64,000 bases of DNA from Paenibacillus camerounensis. Its GTDB lineage: Bacteria; Bacillota; Bacilli; Paenibacillales; Paenibacillaceae. The stretch spans positions 62,001 through 126,000 of the forward strand of contig NZ_CCDG010000011.1 in assembly GCF_000723885.1 (NCBI RefSeq), given 5' to 3'. The position numbers and the translations under genes are program-made. Of this stretch, positions 43,980 through 52,977 are shown piece by piece. Within the stretch, counting starts at the first letter, position 1; the number at the start of each line of letters is the position of its first letter. Under the pieces are notes generated by a model that had not been told where the DNA came from, searched no databases, and saw only the letters and a program-made list of their open reading frames with translations.

Positions 43980-45461
43980 ATGCCGTTATTTAATGACAAT
44001 GGAGAGTGCAGCCTGATTGAAGCTTTGAAAGCATACATACCGGAGGTAGAGGAGCTGCTGAATCCGGGAGTGGAGGAAGCGCAAATCAGGGAGGCTGAGA
44101 AAGAAATCGGGTTCCCGTTTCCGGATGATTTCAAAAAACTGTATATGAAGCATAACGGCGAGGGAGATCAGGTCATGGGCGTCATGGCCGGATTTTCCTG
44201 GCATATTTTGCCTAACGGGAATCATTGGAGGAATCCGAGCCTGAATATAATCTCCGGTAAACCGGATGCGATAAAAGAAGGAGGATACAGGAAGGGCTGG
44301 GTCCCTTTTGCAGATGATGGCGGCGGGTCGGTTCTTATTATGGATCTGGAACCCGGAGAGAAGGGAACTTATAGTCAGGTAATCTCGTTAGACCGTAATA
44401 CGAATATTTCTTATGTCCTTGCAGAGAGCTTCGGACAGTTTGTAGAGTCCATCGCAGCCCAGCTCAGAACAGGTGATTTAGAACCGAAGGAAACGGAGGA
44501 TGTGATCTTTGTTCACCGGAAGCGGGGACATTTGTTAGATGATTTGCTGGCGCTGACCCATATGGAGAACGAACAGAACAATCCCATTGCCGTTAGCGGA
44601 TACTGGGCGGAGTATTTTGCAGATAAGCTTGAAGATGGCTGTATTTCTACGGAAACGTTGAACCAACAGAAAAGGATCTCTATACGGGATGAGCTGGCGG
44701 AAAAATACGGTACAGTGTCTTTGGACATTTTGACCCGGATGCCTAATCTTAAGGAACTTATTATCCATGCTAATCACGTTGCAGATTATGAAGTATTGAA
44801 GCAGCTGACAGGACTGACAGAGCTGGTAATTGGCGGGTCCTCTTTTACAGAGTCCGATCTGGATTACTTAGCTTATTTAGAAGATTTGAGGAAACTGGCC
44901 CTGGTAAGACTTACAATAACGAATGTTCACAAACTGAAGGATATCCCCAAATTAATAACACTCAGACTAATTAAAGTAGATTCAATCGACAGCAACACAA
45001 TAGGTGCTCTAGTGAATTTGACGGAATTAGAATTGGAAGACTTAGAAGCTGGCGATTTAAGCTACATTTCAAACCTTACGAAATTGAAAAAGCTGGAACT
45101 CAAAAAAGTGGTAATCCCCGATTTTGCATTCATGAAAGATTTGAAGAATCTGACCACATTCAGAACGGACGGCCGGGCAGAAGACGAATCAGACATGGCA
45201 GATCTGGGGGAATTGCGCAAACTGGAAGAGTTTAAATATCCAATCGGCGATTTATCCGTCTTCCAAAATTGCCTGAGTCTGCGGGAAATTGGTGTTAATG
45301 CATCGAGATATAGCGGGCTGGCGGAGATTGCCGGATGCAATATTAGAGGAATTACTGTATTTCACGCAACCTCAGAGGAACATGCAAAATCAGTAGTTGC
45401 TGAGTTCGGCAAATATTTTAACCTGGGCTCTTATGGATGGTCGGTAACATGGAAGGAATGA
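43980..45461 (+). CDS. SUKH (SMI1/KNR4) domain protein with leucine-rich repeats
   Basis: 493 aa from ATG 43980; an earlier start (TTG 43902) is possible, and neither has a clear ribosome binding site. Residues about 20-170 are a SUKH domain: EAQIREAEKEIGFPFPDDFKKLYMKHNGEGD, then GWVPFADDGGGSVLIMDLEPGEKGTYSQVI. Residues about 250-440 are leucine-rich repeats with LxxLxxLxL periodicity (LTRMPNLKELIIHANHV, LTGLTELVIGG, NLTELELEDLEAGDLSYISNLTKLKKLEL). SUKH domains are frequent immunity proteins against secreted or contact-dependent toxins; LRRs may add target recognition. TATAAT at 43932-43937 is a candidate -10 box. No toxin gene is beside it. Confidence 0.78.
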   Translation: MPLFNDNGECSLIEALKAYIPEVEELLNPGVEEAQIREAEKEIGFPFPDDFKKLYMKHNGEGDQVMGVMAGFSWHILPNGNHWRNPSLNIISGKPDAIKEGGYRKGWVPFADDGGGSVLIMDLEPGEKGTYSQVISLDRNTNISYVLAESFGQFVESIAAQLRTGDLEPKETEDVIFVHRKRGHLLDDLLALTHMENEQNNPIAVSGYWAEYFADKLEDGCISTETLNQQKRISIRDELAEKYGTVSLDILTRMPNLKELIIHANHVADYEVLKQLTGLTELVIGGSSFTESDLDYLAYLEDLRKLALVRLTITNVHKLKDIPKLITLRLIKVDSIDSNTIGALVNLTELELEDLEAGDLSYISNLTKLKKLELKKVVIPDFAFMKDLKNLTTFRTDGRAEDESDMADLGELRKLEEFKYPIGDLSVFQNCLSLREIGVNASRYSGLAEIAGCNIRGITVFHATSEEHAKSVVAEFGKYFNLGSYGWSVTWKE

Positions 45462-45479
45462 AAAAGAGGAGGTATTCTT

Positions 45480-46013
45480 GTGATCGAGCTAATCCAGCAT
45501 GTGATGGAGGATATGAACAAGCAGCTTGAGCGGATTGAGAAGAGCCTGAATCTGTTAAACGATGAGCTGGTGTGGACCAAAACGAAGGATTCCATGAACG
45601 CTATCGGCAACCTCTGTCTGCATCTGGCAGGTAATGAATATCAGAATTTGGTCAGTGCCATCGGAAACAGGCCGTTCATCCGGGAGCGGACCCGTGAATT
45701 CACCATGGACGGAGGATTCACCAAGGAAGAGCTGGTAAGGCTTCTCCGCAATACGCGGTCACAATCGGAAGAAGTATTGGCTGCTGTCTCAATGGACGAT
45801 TTATCCCGTGAGGTTATGATCCGCTATGAGCAGGAGGACTGGAACCGGATGTACCGGAGTGCTGCCGGGGCCGGCGAAACTTATGATACACGAACCATTG
45901 GCCGTCTGCTTGTCCAGGTATCTGCTCACTATGGTTATCACGCCGGGCAGATTGTGCTGCTTGCCAAAATGCTGCAGGACACCGATGAGCATGTCACGGG
46001 CCAATACCATTGA
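45480..46013 (+). CDS. DinB-family protein
   Basis: 177 aa, GTG start with GAGGAGG 8 bases upstream. Four-helix bundle with the DUF1572/DinB pattern: NLCLHLAGNEYQNL near 47-60 and SAHYGYHAGQIVLLAKML near 147-164 provide the metal-binding His residues. Family members act as thiol transferases or metal-dependent detoxification enzymes; the substrate cannot be told. Followed 12 bases on by a GNAT gene. Confidence 0.82.
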   Translation: MIELIQHVMEDMNKQLERIEKSLNLLNDELVWTKTKDSMNAIGNLCLHLAGNEYQNLVSAIGNRPFIRERTREFTMDGGFTKEELVRLLRNTRSQSEEVLAAVSMDDLSREVMIRYEQEDWNRMYRSAAGAGETYDTRTIGRLLVQVSAHYGYHAGQIVLLAKMLQDTDEHVTGQYH

Positions 46014-46025
46014 GGAGGGTACGCT

Positions 46026-46535
46026 GTGATTAGACTGGAGCCGTTCGAACGCAGTAATTTTAGGCAATTAATTGCCTGGATTGATTCGCCGGAGTTTATG
46101 GTGCAGTGGGGAGGGAAAACGTTCAGCTACCCTTTAACGGATCAGCAATTAGAGCATTATATCAACAGTGATACACTAAGCTACCGGGTGGTGTATGAGG
46201 AGAATAACGAGGTCATCGGCCATATCAGTTTAACGCCGGACCCGGATAATCAGTCAGGTAGAATAGGAAAGGTAATCGTAGGAAACAGACATTTACAGGG
46301 GCTTGGCATCGGACAGCAGATGATTGGGCGGGTTCTGGATATCGCATTCGGACAGCTGAAGGTACACAGGGTCAGCCTTGGTGTATTTGATTTTAACCAT
46401 GCGGCCATTGCCTGCTACGAGAAGGCGGGGTTTGTAAAAGAAGGCATGTTCCGGGAAGCGCGCAAAGTCGGCAACGAGTTCTGGAATCTGTGGGAGATGG
46501 GGATTCTGGAGCAGGAATGGCTGGCAAGAAGATAA
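46026..46535 (+). CDS. GNAT acetyltransferase
   Basis: 169 aa, GTG start with GAGGAGGG upstream. RimJ/RimL-like: IRLEPFERSNFRQLIAWIDSPE, acetyl-CoA site VIVGNRHLQGLGIGQQMIGRVL and SLGVFDFNHAAIACYEKAGFVKEGMFREA. Substrate unknown; in an operon with DinB. Confidence 0.85.
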   Translation: MIRLEPFERSNFRQLIAWIDSPEFMVQWGGKTFSYPLTDQQLEHYINSDTLSYRVVYEENNEVIGHISLTPDPDNQSGRIGKVIVGNRHLQGLGIGQQMIGRVLDIAFGQLKVHRVSLGVFDFNHAAIACYEKAGFVKEGMFREARKVGNEFWNLWEMGILEQEWLARR

Positions 46536-46639
46536 ACAATTAAATGAGTGAATGCTGTCTCATGAAGCTGAATAAGCCTTCCATCCTGCCTTTCCTGCAG
46601 TGATAGAGTTAGCAAAGCAACGATTACAGCAGGCAGGAG

Positions 46640-46771
46640 GGGTTAGCTGGTTTATGGAGGCCGTGCTGGTCTGCGGTAAAAGGATTAATTACCCTGCCTG
46701 TGGGCGTGTATGAAATGAGTCTGGCGGTGTGGCTATTGGTGAAGGGGTTTGACCGGGGGAAGCTTGAATAA
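46640..46771 (+). pseudogene. 3' remnant of a DUF4386-family gene
   Basis: The frame ending at 46769-46771 encodes LPVGVYEMSLAVWLLVKGFD, matching the last membrane helix and tail of DUF4386 proteins; an intact member lies at 48526-49239 (end MSAGELGFALWLLFRGGKA). No upstream part of the gene is left. The rest of the 386-bp gap 46536-46921 holds an imperfect CCTGCC...GGCAGG repeat and nothing else I can assign. Confidence 0.55.
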
Positions 46772-46921
46772 CCGAAGCATAGTTGAGTGGAAAGGCTTTA
46801 GGAAGTGCTAAACGGTTTATAACCAAACTCTCCCTTGAAGGCAGTCATTTCCCATATGTAAAATAATGGATGAAAGACTGGCTAGAGCTGCTGCCAAGCA
46901 AGTGTACAAGGAGAGGTGTTA

Positions 46922-47728
46922 ATGCGATATAACTGGATCAATGCGGAGGAATTTTCGTTCAACTGCTTCCTGCTGCTGGACCGCTGGATTATTGAGATGA
47001 TCTGCCGGAATTACCGGGAGTGGGCCGAATTTGAAAAGAGTCTTGGAGCCGCGCTGGCCTATAATCCCGCGGTCGCCTGGTACTTCGTTCAGCGGAGTCC
47101 GGAGAGTAAAGCTTATGTGGAGCAGATCATTGCAACTGCAGCAAAGGGGCTGAGTGCCGAAGAGGTGCGCCGGGCGGAGGTGTTTGTCCTTCAGGCGATG
47201 GAAACCTCGGTGGTGTACGCTTACCCGGAAGTTATGAACCGGAATTGTAACTACATCTATGATTGGGACAAAAAGCATCTGCTCGACTTGGCCGATTTCA
47301 GAGGTGCTCTTGTACTTGATGTGGGAAGCGGCACCGGACGGCTTGCCTTTGCGGCGGCGGAGCAGGCCAGACAGGTCTATGCGAGTGAGCCTACGGACAG
47401 GCTGAGAGAGTACATACGCGATAAGATTAAGCGGGAGAACATCAGCAATGTAAAGGTTCTTGATGGTACAGCGGACAGCCTGCCCTATGAGGATAATACC
47501 TTTGATATCGTGATGTCAGGGCATGTCGTAGGCGACCACTATGACCTTGAGCTGGCTGAACTGACCAGAGTGGTCAAAAACGGCGGTGTGATTATCGATT
47601 GTATCGGAGATGACGACCATACAAGAAAACCCGATGAAGAGCTGTTGCGGCGGGGCTTTGAGGCCTTTTACCATGTCAGCAAATCCGGCGGAGATATCTA
47701 CACGTACCGTAAGACAATAATGAAATAG
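46922..47728 (+). CDS. class I SAM-dependent methyltransferase
   Basis: 268 aa from ATG 46922 (GGAGAGG 6 bases upstream). The N-terminal ~120 residues are helical (NREWAEF-like cap). Methyltransferase core at about 135-250: LVLDVGSGTGRLAFAAAEQ (SAM loop), VYASEPTDRL, LPYEDNTFDIVMSGHVVGD, LTRVVKNGGVIIDC. Methyltransf_11 type; substrate unknown. Confidence 0.8.
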   Translation: MRYNWINAEEFSFNCFLLLDRWIIEMICRNYREWAEFEKSLGAALAYNPAVAWYFVQRSPESKAYVEQIIATAAKGLSAEEVRRAEVFVLQAMETSVVYAYPEVMNRNCNYIYDWDKKHLLDLADFRGALVLDVGSGTGRLAFAAAEQARQVYASEPTDRLREYIRDKIKRENISNVKVLDGTADSLPYEDNTFDIVMSGHVVGDHYDLELAELTRVVKNGGVIIDCIGDDDHTRKPDEELLRRGFEAFYHVSKSGGDIYTYRKTIMK

Positions 47729-47939
47729 ACAAACGGCATGGCAGCGGCGCTAATGACACTAACCTGTTGTGGCTGCCGGTAGGTATTCACTGACTGGCCG
47801 GAAATAGGATTTAGAGCTATAATAAGTGACATTTTCCGCCTAATCACAATAAATAAAGAACAAATATACGTTGAAAGAAAAGTCTTTTCACCATAAAATA
47901 GCGGGTAGGTACTACAAAATGCTGAAGAGGAAGACGGAT

Positions 47940-48518
47940 ATGAAAAACAGCTTGCTCAAATATATGACGGGCTTGAGTTCCCTTAGCGAAGAGGAACAAC
48001 AAGCTATTTTAGACGAAATCAGCATAGAAGAATTCAAAAAGGGAACCGTGCTTTTTAGACAGGGTGATCTCACCAGTAACTGCTATTTTATTCTGGAGGG
48101 CTGCGTACGGCAGTATTCGGTGGATGAAGCGGGACGGGAGGTTACCTCAAATTTTTATACGGAAGAAGAGGCCATCGTCAATTTTAATTACCACAGGACA
48201 GATAAATCCTCTGATTACACTCTGCAGTGCGTCGAAGATTGTGTAATGGTTACCGGAAGCCTGGATACGGAGCAGCAGATGTATGCCAAGTATAGTGAAT
48301 TGGAGACGATGACCCGGAGGATGATCGAGGCGAATTTTGGCAAAATACAAGCAGATTTCGCCGCGTTTATCGCCTCTTCACCTGAGGAACGTTACAAGGA
48401 TTTATGTGCCAAGCGGCCTTCCTTAATCGGCAGAGTCCCTCAGCATCAGTTAGCGAGTTATCTGGGCATGAGCCCGGAGTCACTCAGCAGAATAAAGAAG
48501 AGAATTTCCTCCGGATAA
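47940..48518 (+). CDS. Crp/Fnr-family regulator
   Basis: 192 aa from ATG 47940 (AGAGGAAG 8 bases upstream; ATGs at 47871 and 47919 are less likely). cNMP-binding jelly roll at about 15-125 (FKKGTVLFRQGDLTSNCYFILEGCVRQYS) and C-terminal HTH (about 160-190, RVPQHQLASYLGMSPESLSRIKKR). The usual RxAS cAMP loop is not present, so cAMP is probably not the ligand. Convergent with the DUF4386 gene, a frequent partner of such regulators. TATAAT at 47818-47823 could be its promoter. Confidence 0.85.
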   Translation: MKNSLLKYMTGLSSLSEEEQQAILDEISIEEFKKGTVLFRQGDLTSNCYFILEGCVRQYSVDEAGREVTSNFYTEEEAIVNFNYHRTDKSSDYTLQCVEDCVMVTGSLDTEQQMYAKYSELETMTRRMIEANFGKIQADFAAFIASSPEERYKDLCAKRPSLIGRVPQHQLASYLGMSPESLSRIKKRISSG

Positions 48519-48525
48519 CGATTAG

Positions 48526-49239
48526 CTATGCCCGCGCTTTCCCTCCCCTAAACAGCAGCCATAACGCAAAACCCAGTTCCCCCGCCGACATAGGAATGAT
48601 AAAGACATCCTCAACAATTTCCCCGACTGCCTCATATTCAGGAAGTAAAAGCTTGCATACATGAGTAAAAATATATCCAGCCGAAGCAATTAGCAGCAAA
48701 ACAGCAACCCATCCCGGAACGTTAACCGCCCGAAGTGCCAGCATGCCCAAAACGAGCAGATGCCCGCCAAAAACAATTAAGCCGACGGACCACATGGCGT
48801 CAAATGCTTTTAAATACAGCAGGATTTGTCCGCCTAAGTGAACGGAGGTATAACCCTGCGTATACTCTGTATCCGTTGTAAGCAGCTGCACAAATAGTAA
48901 ATTCATTACCGCGATGCCCAGGATAGCCGTGTATATTAGCCGCAGCCACGCACCAAGCAGGGACAACGGCTGATTAATAGGCTTCAGGAAAAGATAACAC
49001 GACCAGGCGACGATAATATCGAGCACCAGGATGATAATCCAGCCGGCCAGCTCTGCGCGGAAGAGATTTTTTTGCTTCAGCAAGCTTTGTAATGTGGCAT
49101 TTGCATCCCCTTCGGTGAGAAGTGCTGAATGGGCGTAGCCATATGAAAAAGCGGCAACGAGCGCCATGATCAGCAATCCTATCCCCGATATTATAGCCGC
49201 TGTCCGCTGATCCGATAATCCCCTCGATGTGTTATCCAT
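48526..49239 (-). CDS. DUF4386-family membrane protein
   Basis: 237 aa from ATG 49239 (AAGGGGGA upstream). Six membrane segments; conserved features of the family include the first helix with GLLIMALVAAFSYGY and the last MSAGELGFALWLLFRGG. Function not known. The intact counterpart of the remnant at 46640-46771. Confidence 0.8.
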   Translation of the reverse strand: MDNTSRGLSDQRTAAIISGIGLLIMALVAAFSYGYAHSALLTEGDANATLQSLLKQKNLFRAELAGWIIILVLDIIVAWSCYLFLKPINQPLSLLGAWLRLIYTAILGIAVMNLLFVQLLTTDTEYTQGYTSVHLGGQILLYLKAFDAMWSVGLIVFGGHLLVLGMLALRAVNVPGWVAVLLLIASAGYIFTHVCKLLLPEYEAVGEIVEDVFIIPMSAGELGFALWLLFRGGKARA

Positions 49240-49294
49240 AAATAATCCCCCTTGCACTCTGATGAGTCCATCTTACACCGGGGGATGTGTTCGT

Positions 49295-50917
49295 TCATTG
49301 ACTTAAGTTAAGAGGCTGGACATGCTGCTCCTTCTTATACTCATTCGGCGATAAACCGACCTCCTGCTTGAACAGCTTGGAGAAGTAGGAGTAATTGGAG
49401 TAGCCGGTTTTGCTGGCGATGGTGTAGACGGACAGGGTGGTTGTCTCCAGCAGATGTCTGGCGGCGGCGATGCGGACCTGGATGACGTAGCTGCCGAGGG
49501 AGATTCCGGTTTCGCGCTTGAACAGCCGGGCCAGATAGTCGGGATTGAGGTAGACGATTTCCGCCAGATCGTTGCGGGTCAGGTCGTCTCCGTAGTGCTC
49601 GTGGATGTACTGCTTGATCTCCTCGGCAATTGATTTGGGCTGGGCGGCGAAATCGCGGTACTCCATGGCGGTGTTGACCAGGTACTTCAGGTATTCCTCT
49701 ATATCCTCAATCGAGTGCAGGGAGTGGAGCAGCAGCTTGTCATTGGTTTTGCCGGCGTAGAGCTTGTGGGCCTGGATGCCCTTTTGCTTGAGAAAAGAGT
49801 ACACCAGCTGCACCATGTCCAGCCGGAACAGGCCGAGCACCGAAGTGTCGAGCGACCTGTAGCTGAGCATAGACCGCAGATAGCGGATGGCCTCCTCCAG
49901 AAAAACAGCCAGCTTGTTCTGGTTCAGCAGCTCCTCAAGCCGGGCCAGATCCGGCGGGGTATAGGAGGACTTCGGCTGGCGCAGATCGTTCTCCACCAGA
50001 TATGTCTGGTTCCGGCATCTCGTCAGCTCCTCATCCATGTTCAGCAGCTGCTTCAGGATGCTGCCGATCTGCTGCAGCCCACCCGTCAGGCCGATATTGC
50101 AGCAGGCATCGCATTTCAGATAAGGCACCGCCTTTTGGATAAAAGAAGTCCCGGTCGCCTGCAGCATGGCATTGTCCAGCGGCGGCTCGTTCCATTTGAG
50201 GATGGCGATCCAGCTGTACTCTTTTACCTCCAGAATGCTCTGGACCGTGTAGCCGGGATGCTGCAGCAGCTCATACAGCACATTCAGCAGCGCGAAGTCG
50301 AACAGATCCTTCTCTTCCTTGCCCATGCTGCCGTTATGGGGGAAGACATTGAACAGGACAGGCTGAATGAGATCGTTCATCTGATAGGACAGATTCTGCT
50401 CTTCGATTGAGCGGCGAATATCAGCCTGCTTGACCGGGGAGGAGGTGCTGCTGCTGACCAGCTTGCGCCAGAAATGCTCCAGGTTTTTGGACTGGTTTTT
50501 CTGCCAGAAGTAGCCTCCGAGAATTGCCTCCTCATTGCTCTGCTGCTCCTTGGCGCGGATAACGGCTTTTTGGATAATCAGCATCAGCTTGTCGAACTCG
50601 ATCGGCTTAAGGAAATACTCGAAGCTCTGCAGCTCAATCGCCTTCTGGGCATAGTTGAAGTCCGCGTAATTGGTCAAAAGGATCGCCTGAACGCTGAGAT
50701 TCTGCTCCCTGATCCAGGCCAGCAGCTCCAGGCCGCTGCCCTGCGGCATTTCAATGTCGGAGATCAGAATCTGCACGGGATGCTTCTCCAGAATCTCGCG
50801 CGCCTGGGCCACATTGTTTGCTGTATATACGGTTTCGATGCCGAGCTGCGGCCAGCCGATTTTTTTCTGCAGAGCGGCAATTACGTAATAATCATCATCT
50901 ACCAGCAAAATATTCAT
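49295..50917 (-). CDS. YesN-type AraC-family response regulator
   Basis: 540 aa from ATG 50917 (AAGGAAG upstream). Receiver 1-120 with LLVDDDYY and phosphoacceptor Asp54 in ILISDIEMP; a long middle region; C-terminal AraC HTH (about 430-530): IKQYIHEHYGDDLTRNDLAEIVYLNPDYLARLFKRETG and IASKTGYSNYSYFSKLFKQEVGLSPNEYK. The start overlaps the stop of the kinase gene (ATGA). It should activate the sugar-binding lipoprotein and transporter genes divergent at 52978. Confidence 0.92.
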   Translation of the reverse strand: MNILLVDDDYYVIAALQKKIGWPQLGIETVYTANNVAQAREILEKHPVQILISDIEMPQGSGLELLAWIREQNLSVQAILLTNYADFNYAQKAIELQSFEYFLKPIEFDKLMLIIQKAVIRAKEQQSNEEAILGGYFWQKNQSKNLEHFWRKLVSSSTSSPVKQADIRRSIEEQNLSYQMNDLIQPVLFNVFPHNGSMGKEEKDLFDFALLNVLYELLQHPGYTVQSILEVKEYSWIAILKWNEPPLDNAMLQATGTSFIQKAVPYLKCDACCNIGLTGGLQQIGSILKQLLNMDEELTRCRNQTYLVENDLRQPKSSYTPPDLARLEELLNQNKLAVFLEEAIRYLRSMLSYRSLDTSVLGLFRLDMVQLVYSFLKQKGIQAHKLYAGKTNDKLLLHSLHSIEDIEEYLKYLVNTAMEYRDFAAQPKSIAEEIKQYIHEHYGDDLTRNDLAEIVYLNPDYLARLFKRETGISLGSYVIQVRIAAARHLLETTTLSVYTIASKTGYSNYSYFSKLFKQEVGLSPNEYKKEQHVQPLNLSQ

Positions 50918-52656
50918 AGATCTAACTTCCTTTCTGCTGCAGGCTCCGGAAGATCGGGCAGGTGTAACGTGATGCATGCGCCGCTGCCGGGGATATTGGT
51001 GAAAGTAACATCGGCCAGATTGTAATAGAGATACTCCAGCCGTTTCAGTGTGTTCATTATGCCGATATGCGTACCCTTGGTCTGATCGAGCGGCTGTCCG
51101 CTTTGCAGCTTCTCCAGCACCTCCGGCGGAAACCCCGGTCCGTTGTCCGACAGCTCGATCCGCGTACCGGCAATTCCCTCCTCCAGCTGGCAGCGCTGCA
51201 CAGTGAGCGTGATCTGCATTTCATTTTCGCGGGAGATCGCGTATTTCACTGAGTTCTCAATAAAGGTCTGCAGGACGAGCGGCGGAATCTTAACATGCCT
51301 GGCCTCCTCCGGCAGCTCCACCCGATAGCCGAAGGCGTCCCGGTAGCGCTGCTTCTGAATCTCCAGATACATCTGCACATGCTCAATCTCGCTCTCCAGC
51401 GGCACGAAGTTCTCCCCGTTCTGGAACAGGTAGCGGAAGTACTTTGAGGTGGTCATCGCCATATCCTCAATTTCCTGATACATTTGAATTTGAGCCATGC
51501 TGTAAATGCTGGTCAGGCAGTTCAGGAAAAAGTGCGGCTTAATCTGCTGCTTCATATAATCCAGCTGAATCTGCTGCTTCTCCAGCTCCTGCTCGTACAT
51601 CGTAATTTTGAACGTTTTGATCTGCTGGATGAGATCCTTGAACTGGGAGTTGGCCTGCTCGAGCTCGATGATTTTGCTGCCCTTGTAGTCTGCCGGCTGG
51701 CTTTCTTCATTAATTCGGGCCAGATTCTCTGAGAAGCTCTGGATCGGTCCAAGCACCCTACGGTTGAAGAAGATCATAATGATCGACAGCGACGAGATCA
51801 CCATGAAGAACAGCAGGACGATCAGGAGCTGGGCAATCATAATTTTTTCAAAAGCCCCGAATTTGATCACCATGTTCGCACTGAACGTTGTATTCAGAAA
51901 CTCGCTGCTGATTGTAGTGCTCGGCTGCTTAAGCAGGGAGAAGCGTCTCTCATCAGGAACCGCTCCGCCGCTGTTGGACACCGGACTGGATAGACTGGTG
52001 CCCTGGTCATCCACGAGCGAAGCGTAGCCGCTCTCCCCCAGATTAATCTCGCGCAGCGGTCGGATCAGGTTGTCGGCAGAGATCAGTCCGATGAGATAAC
52101 GGTTGTAATACGGAACGATGTTAATGACGTAATATTTGCCGTTTACCAGAATAGGCGTCCATTTGGAATAGAACTTTTCGTATACCTCCTTGTCATCAAT
52201 AAAAGAAATGATCTGCCGCTTCAGCTCCAGATAGTCCGGATAGTTCACGCTGATCGGCGCACAGTTCAGGAAGTAGGACTGGTTTTTTAAATAGTAGAAA
52301 AAATGATATTCCTGGCCGTAGTTCTTCTGCAGCTCGGTAAATTTTTTGTGCAGATTCTCGTTGGACTTGAGGAACTCAATGCTGTTAATGTGATAGGCGT
52401 TCATCGTGTTCAGCGTCTCGTCATTGGCCAGCGTCCAGCCCATATAATGGTTCATGTAAGCGAAATCATGATTAATCCGGTTAATGTACAGCGCCGCCGT
52501 ATCCTTAAGATAGCGGGTGGACTGCTGTCTGACGATAATAATGGAAGTAATGCTAATGATAAGGTCCGCGATGAGGACAATGACGGCAATCAGGATCATA
52601 ACCCTTACATAGTGGCGGAGGGGAAGCGGCTTTGGTGTTGCTGTTCTTTTGGTCAT
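50914..52656 (-). CDS. YesM-type sensor histidine kinase
   Basis: 580 aa. Membrane segments at about 18-42 and 275-300 flank a large external sensor (Cache-like). HAMP about 300-355. Histidine kinase region with QQIKPHFFLNCL (His in the 5TM/Lyt class motif; QxNPHFLYN is usual, here Lys replaces Asn) and a HATPase with PLVLQTFIENSVKYA and DNGPGFPPE. Pairs with the YesN-type regulator; carbohydrate sensing is the typical role. The ribosome binding site is weak (GGGAC). Confidence 0.9.
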   Translation of the reverse strand: MTKRTATPKPLPLRHYVRVMILIAVIVLIADLIISITSIIIVRQQSTRYLKDTAALYINRINHDFAYMNHYMGWTLANDETLNTMNAYHINSIEFLKSNENLHKKFTELQKNYGQEYHFFYYLKNQSYFLNCAPISVNYPDYLELKRQIISFIDDKEVYEKFYSKWTPILVNGKYYVINIVPYYNRYLIGLISADNLIRPLREINLGESGYASLVDDQGTSLSSPVSNSGGAVPDERRFSLLKQPSTTISSEFLNTTFSANMVIKFGAFEKIMIAQLLIVLLFFMVISSLSIIMIFFNRRVLGPIQSFSENLARINEESQPADYKGSKIIELEQANSQFKDLIQQIKTFKITMYEQELEKQQIQLDYMKQQIKPHFFLNCLTSIYSMAQIQMYQEIEDMAMTTSKYFRYLFQNGENFVPLESEIEHVQMYLEIQKQRYRDAFGYRVELPEEARHVKIPPLVLQTFIENSVKYAISRENEMQITLTVQRCQLEEGIAGTRIELSDNGPGFPPEVLEKLQSGQPLDQTKGTHIGIMNTLKRLEYLYYNLADVTFTNIPGSGACITLHLPDLPEPAAERKLDL

Positions 52657-52779
52657 GGCTGGGTATGTCCCGGTCCCTTTCTGCGCGATTTCAATAATGA
52701 ATGCGTTTTATTTAGGTAACACCAACATTATAAAACCTTTGCCCGAAAAAATCATAAGTATAGAGGGGCGTTTTGCCGC

Positions 52780-52909
52780 AAAGTCCGGAAAGCGCTAACA
52801 AAGGTCTGGAAAGTGTTATGAAAAAAAGGGCCTGCAAAGAGATTCGTATCCGGGTAACAGGCAAATCTGCGCCAGAGGTCCGAATAACGGCCGCAAAGCG
52901 TCCGGAATA
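52780..52909. repeat. GTCCGG-repeat element upstream of the sugar-binding lipoprotein gene
   Basis: In the 321-bp divergent gap between yesM and the lipoprotein gene. GTCCGGAAA (52783), GTCTGGAAA (52804), GTCCGAATA (52878) and GTCCGGAATA (52900): steps 21, 74, 22. A GCCTG...CAGGC pair lies between the two halves. GGAAAGCGCTAACA at 52787-52800 differs by one base from the CcpA cre pattern TGNAANCGNTNNCA. A matching element is at 57700-57828. Confidence 0.6.
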
Positions 52910-52977
52910 CCTATCTGTAAGCCGTTATGATTAGACATGTAAAGCGAAAGCACATACAAGAAACGGGGGAATAATAC

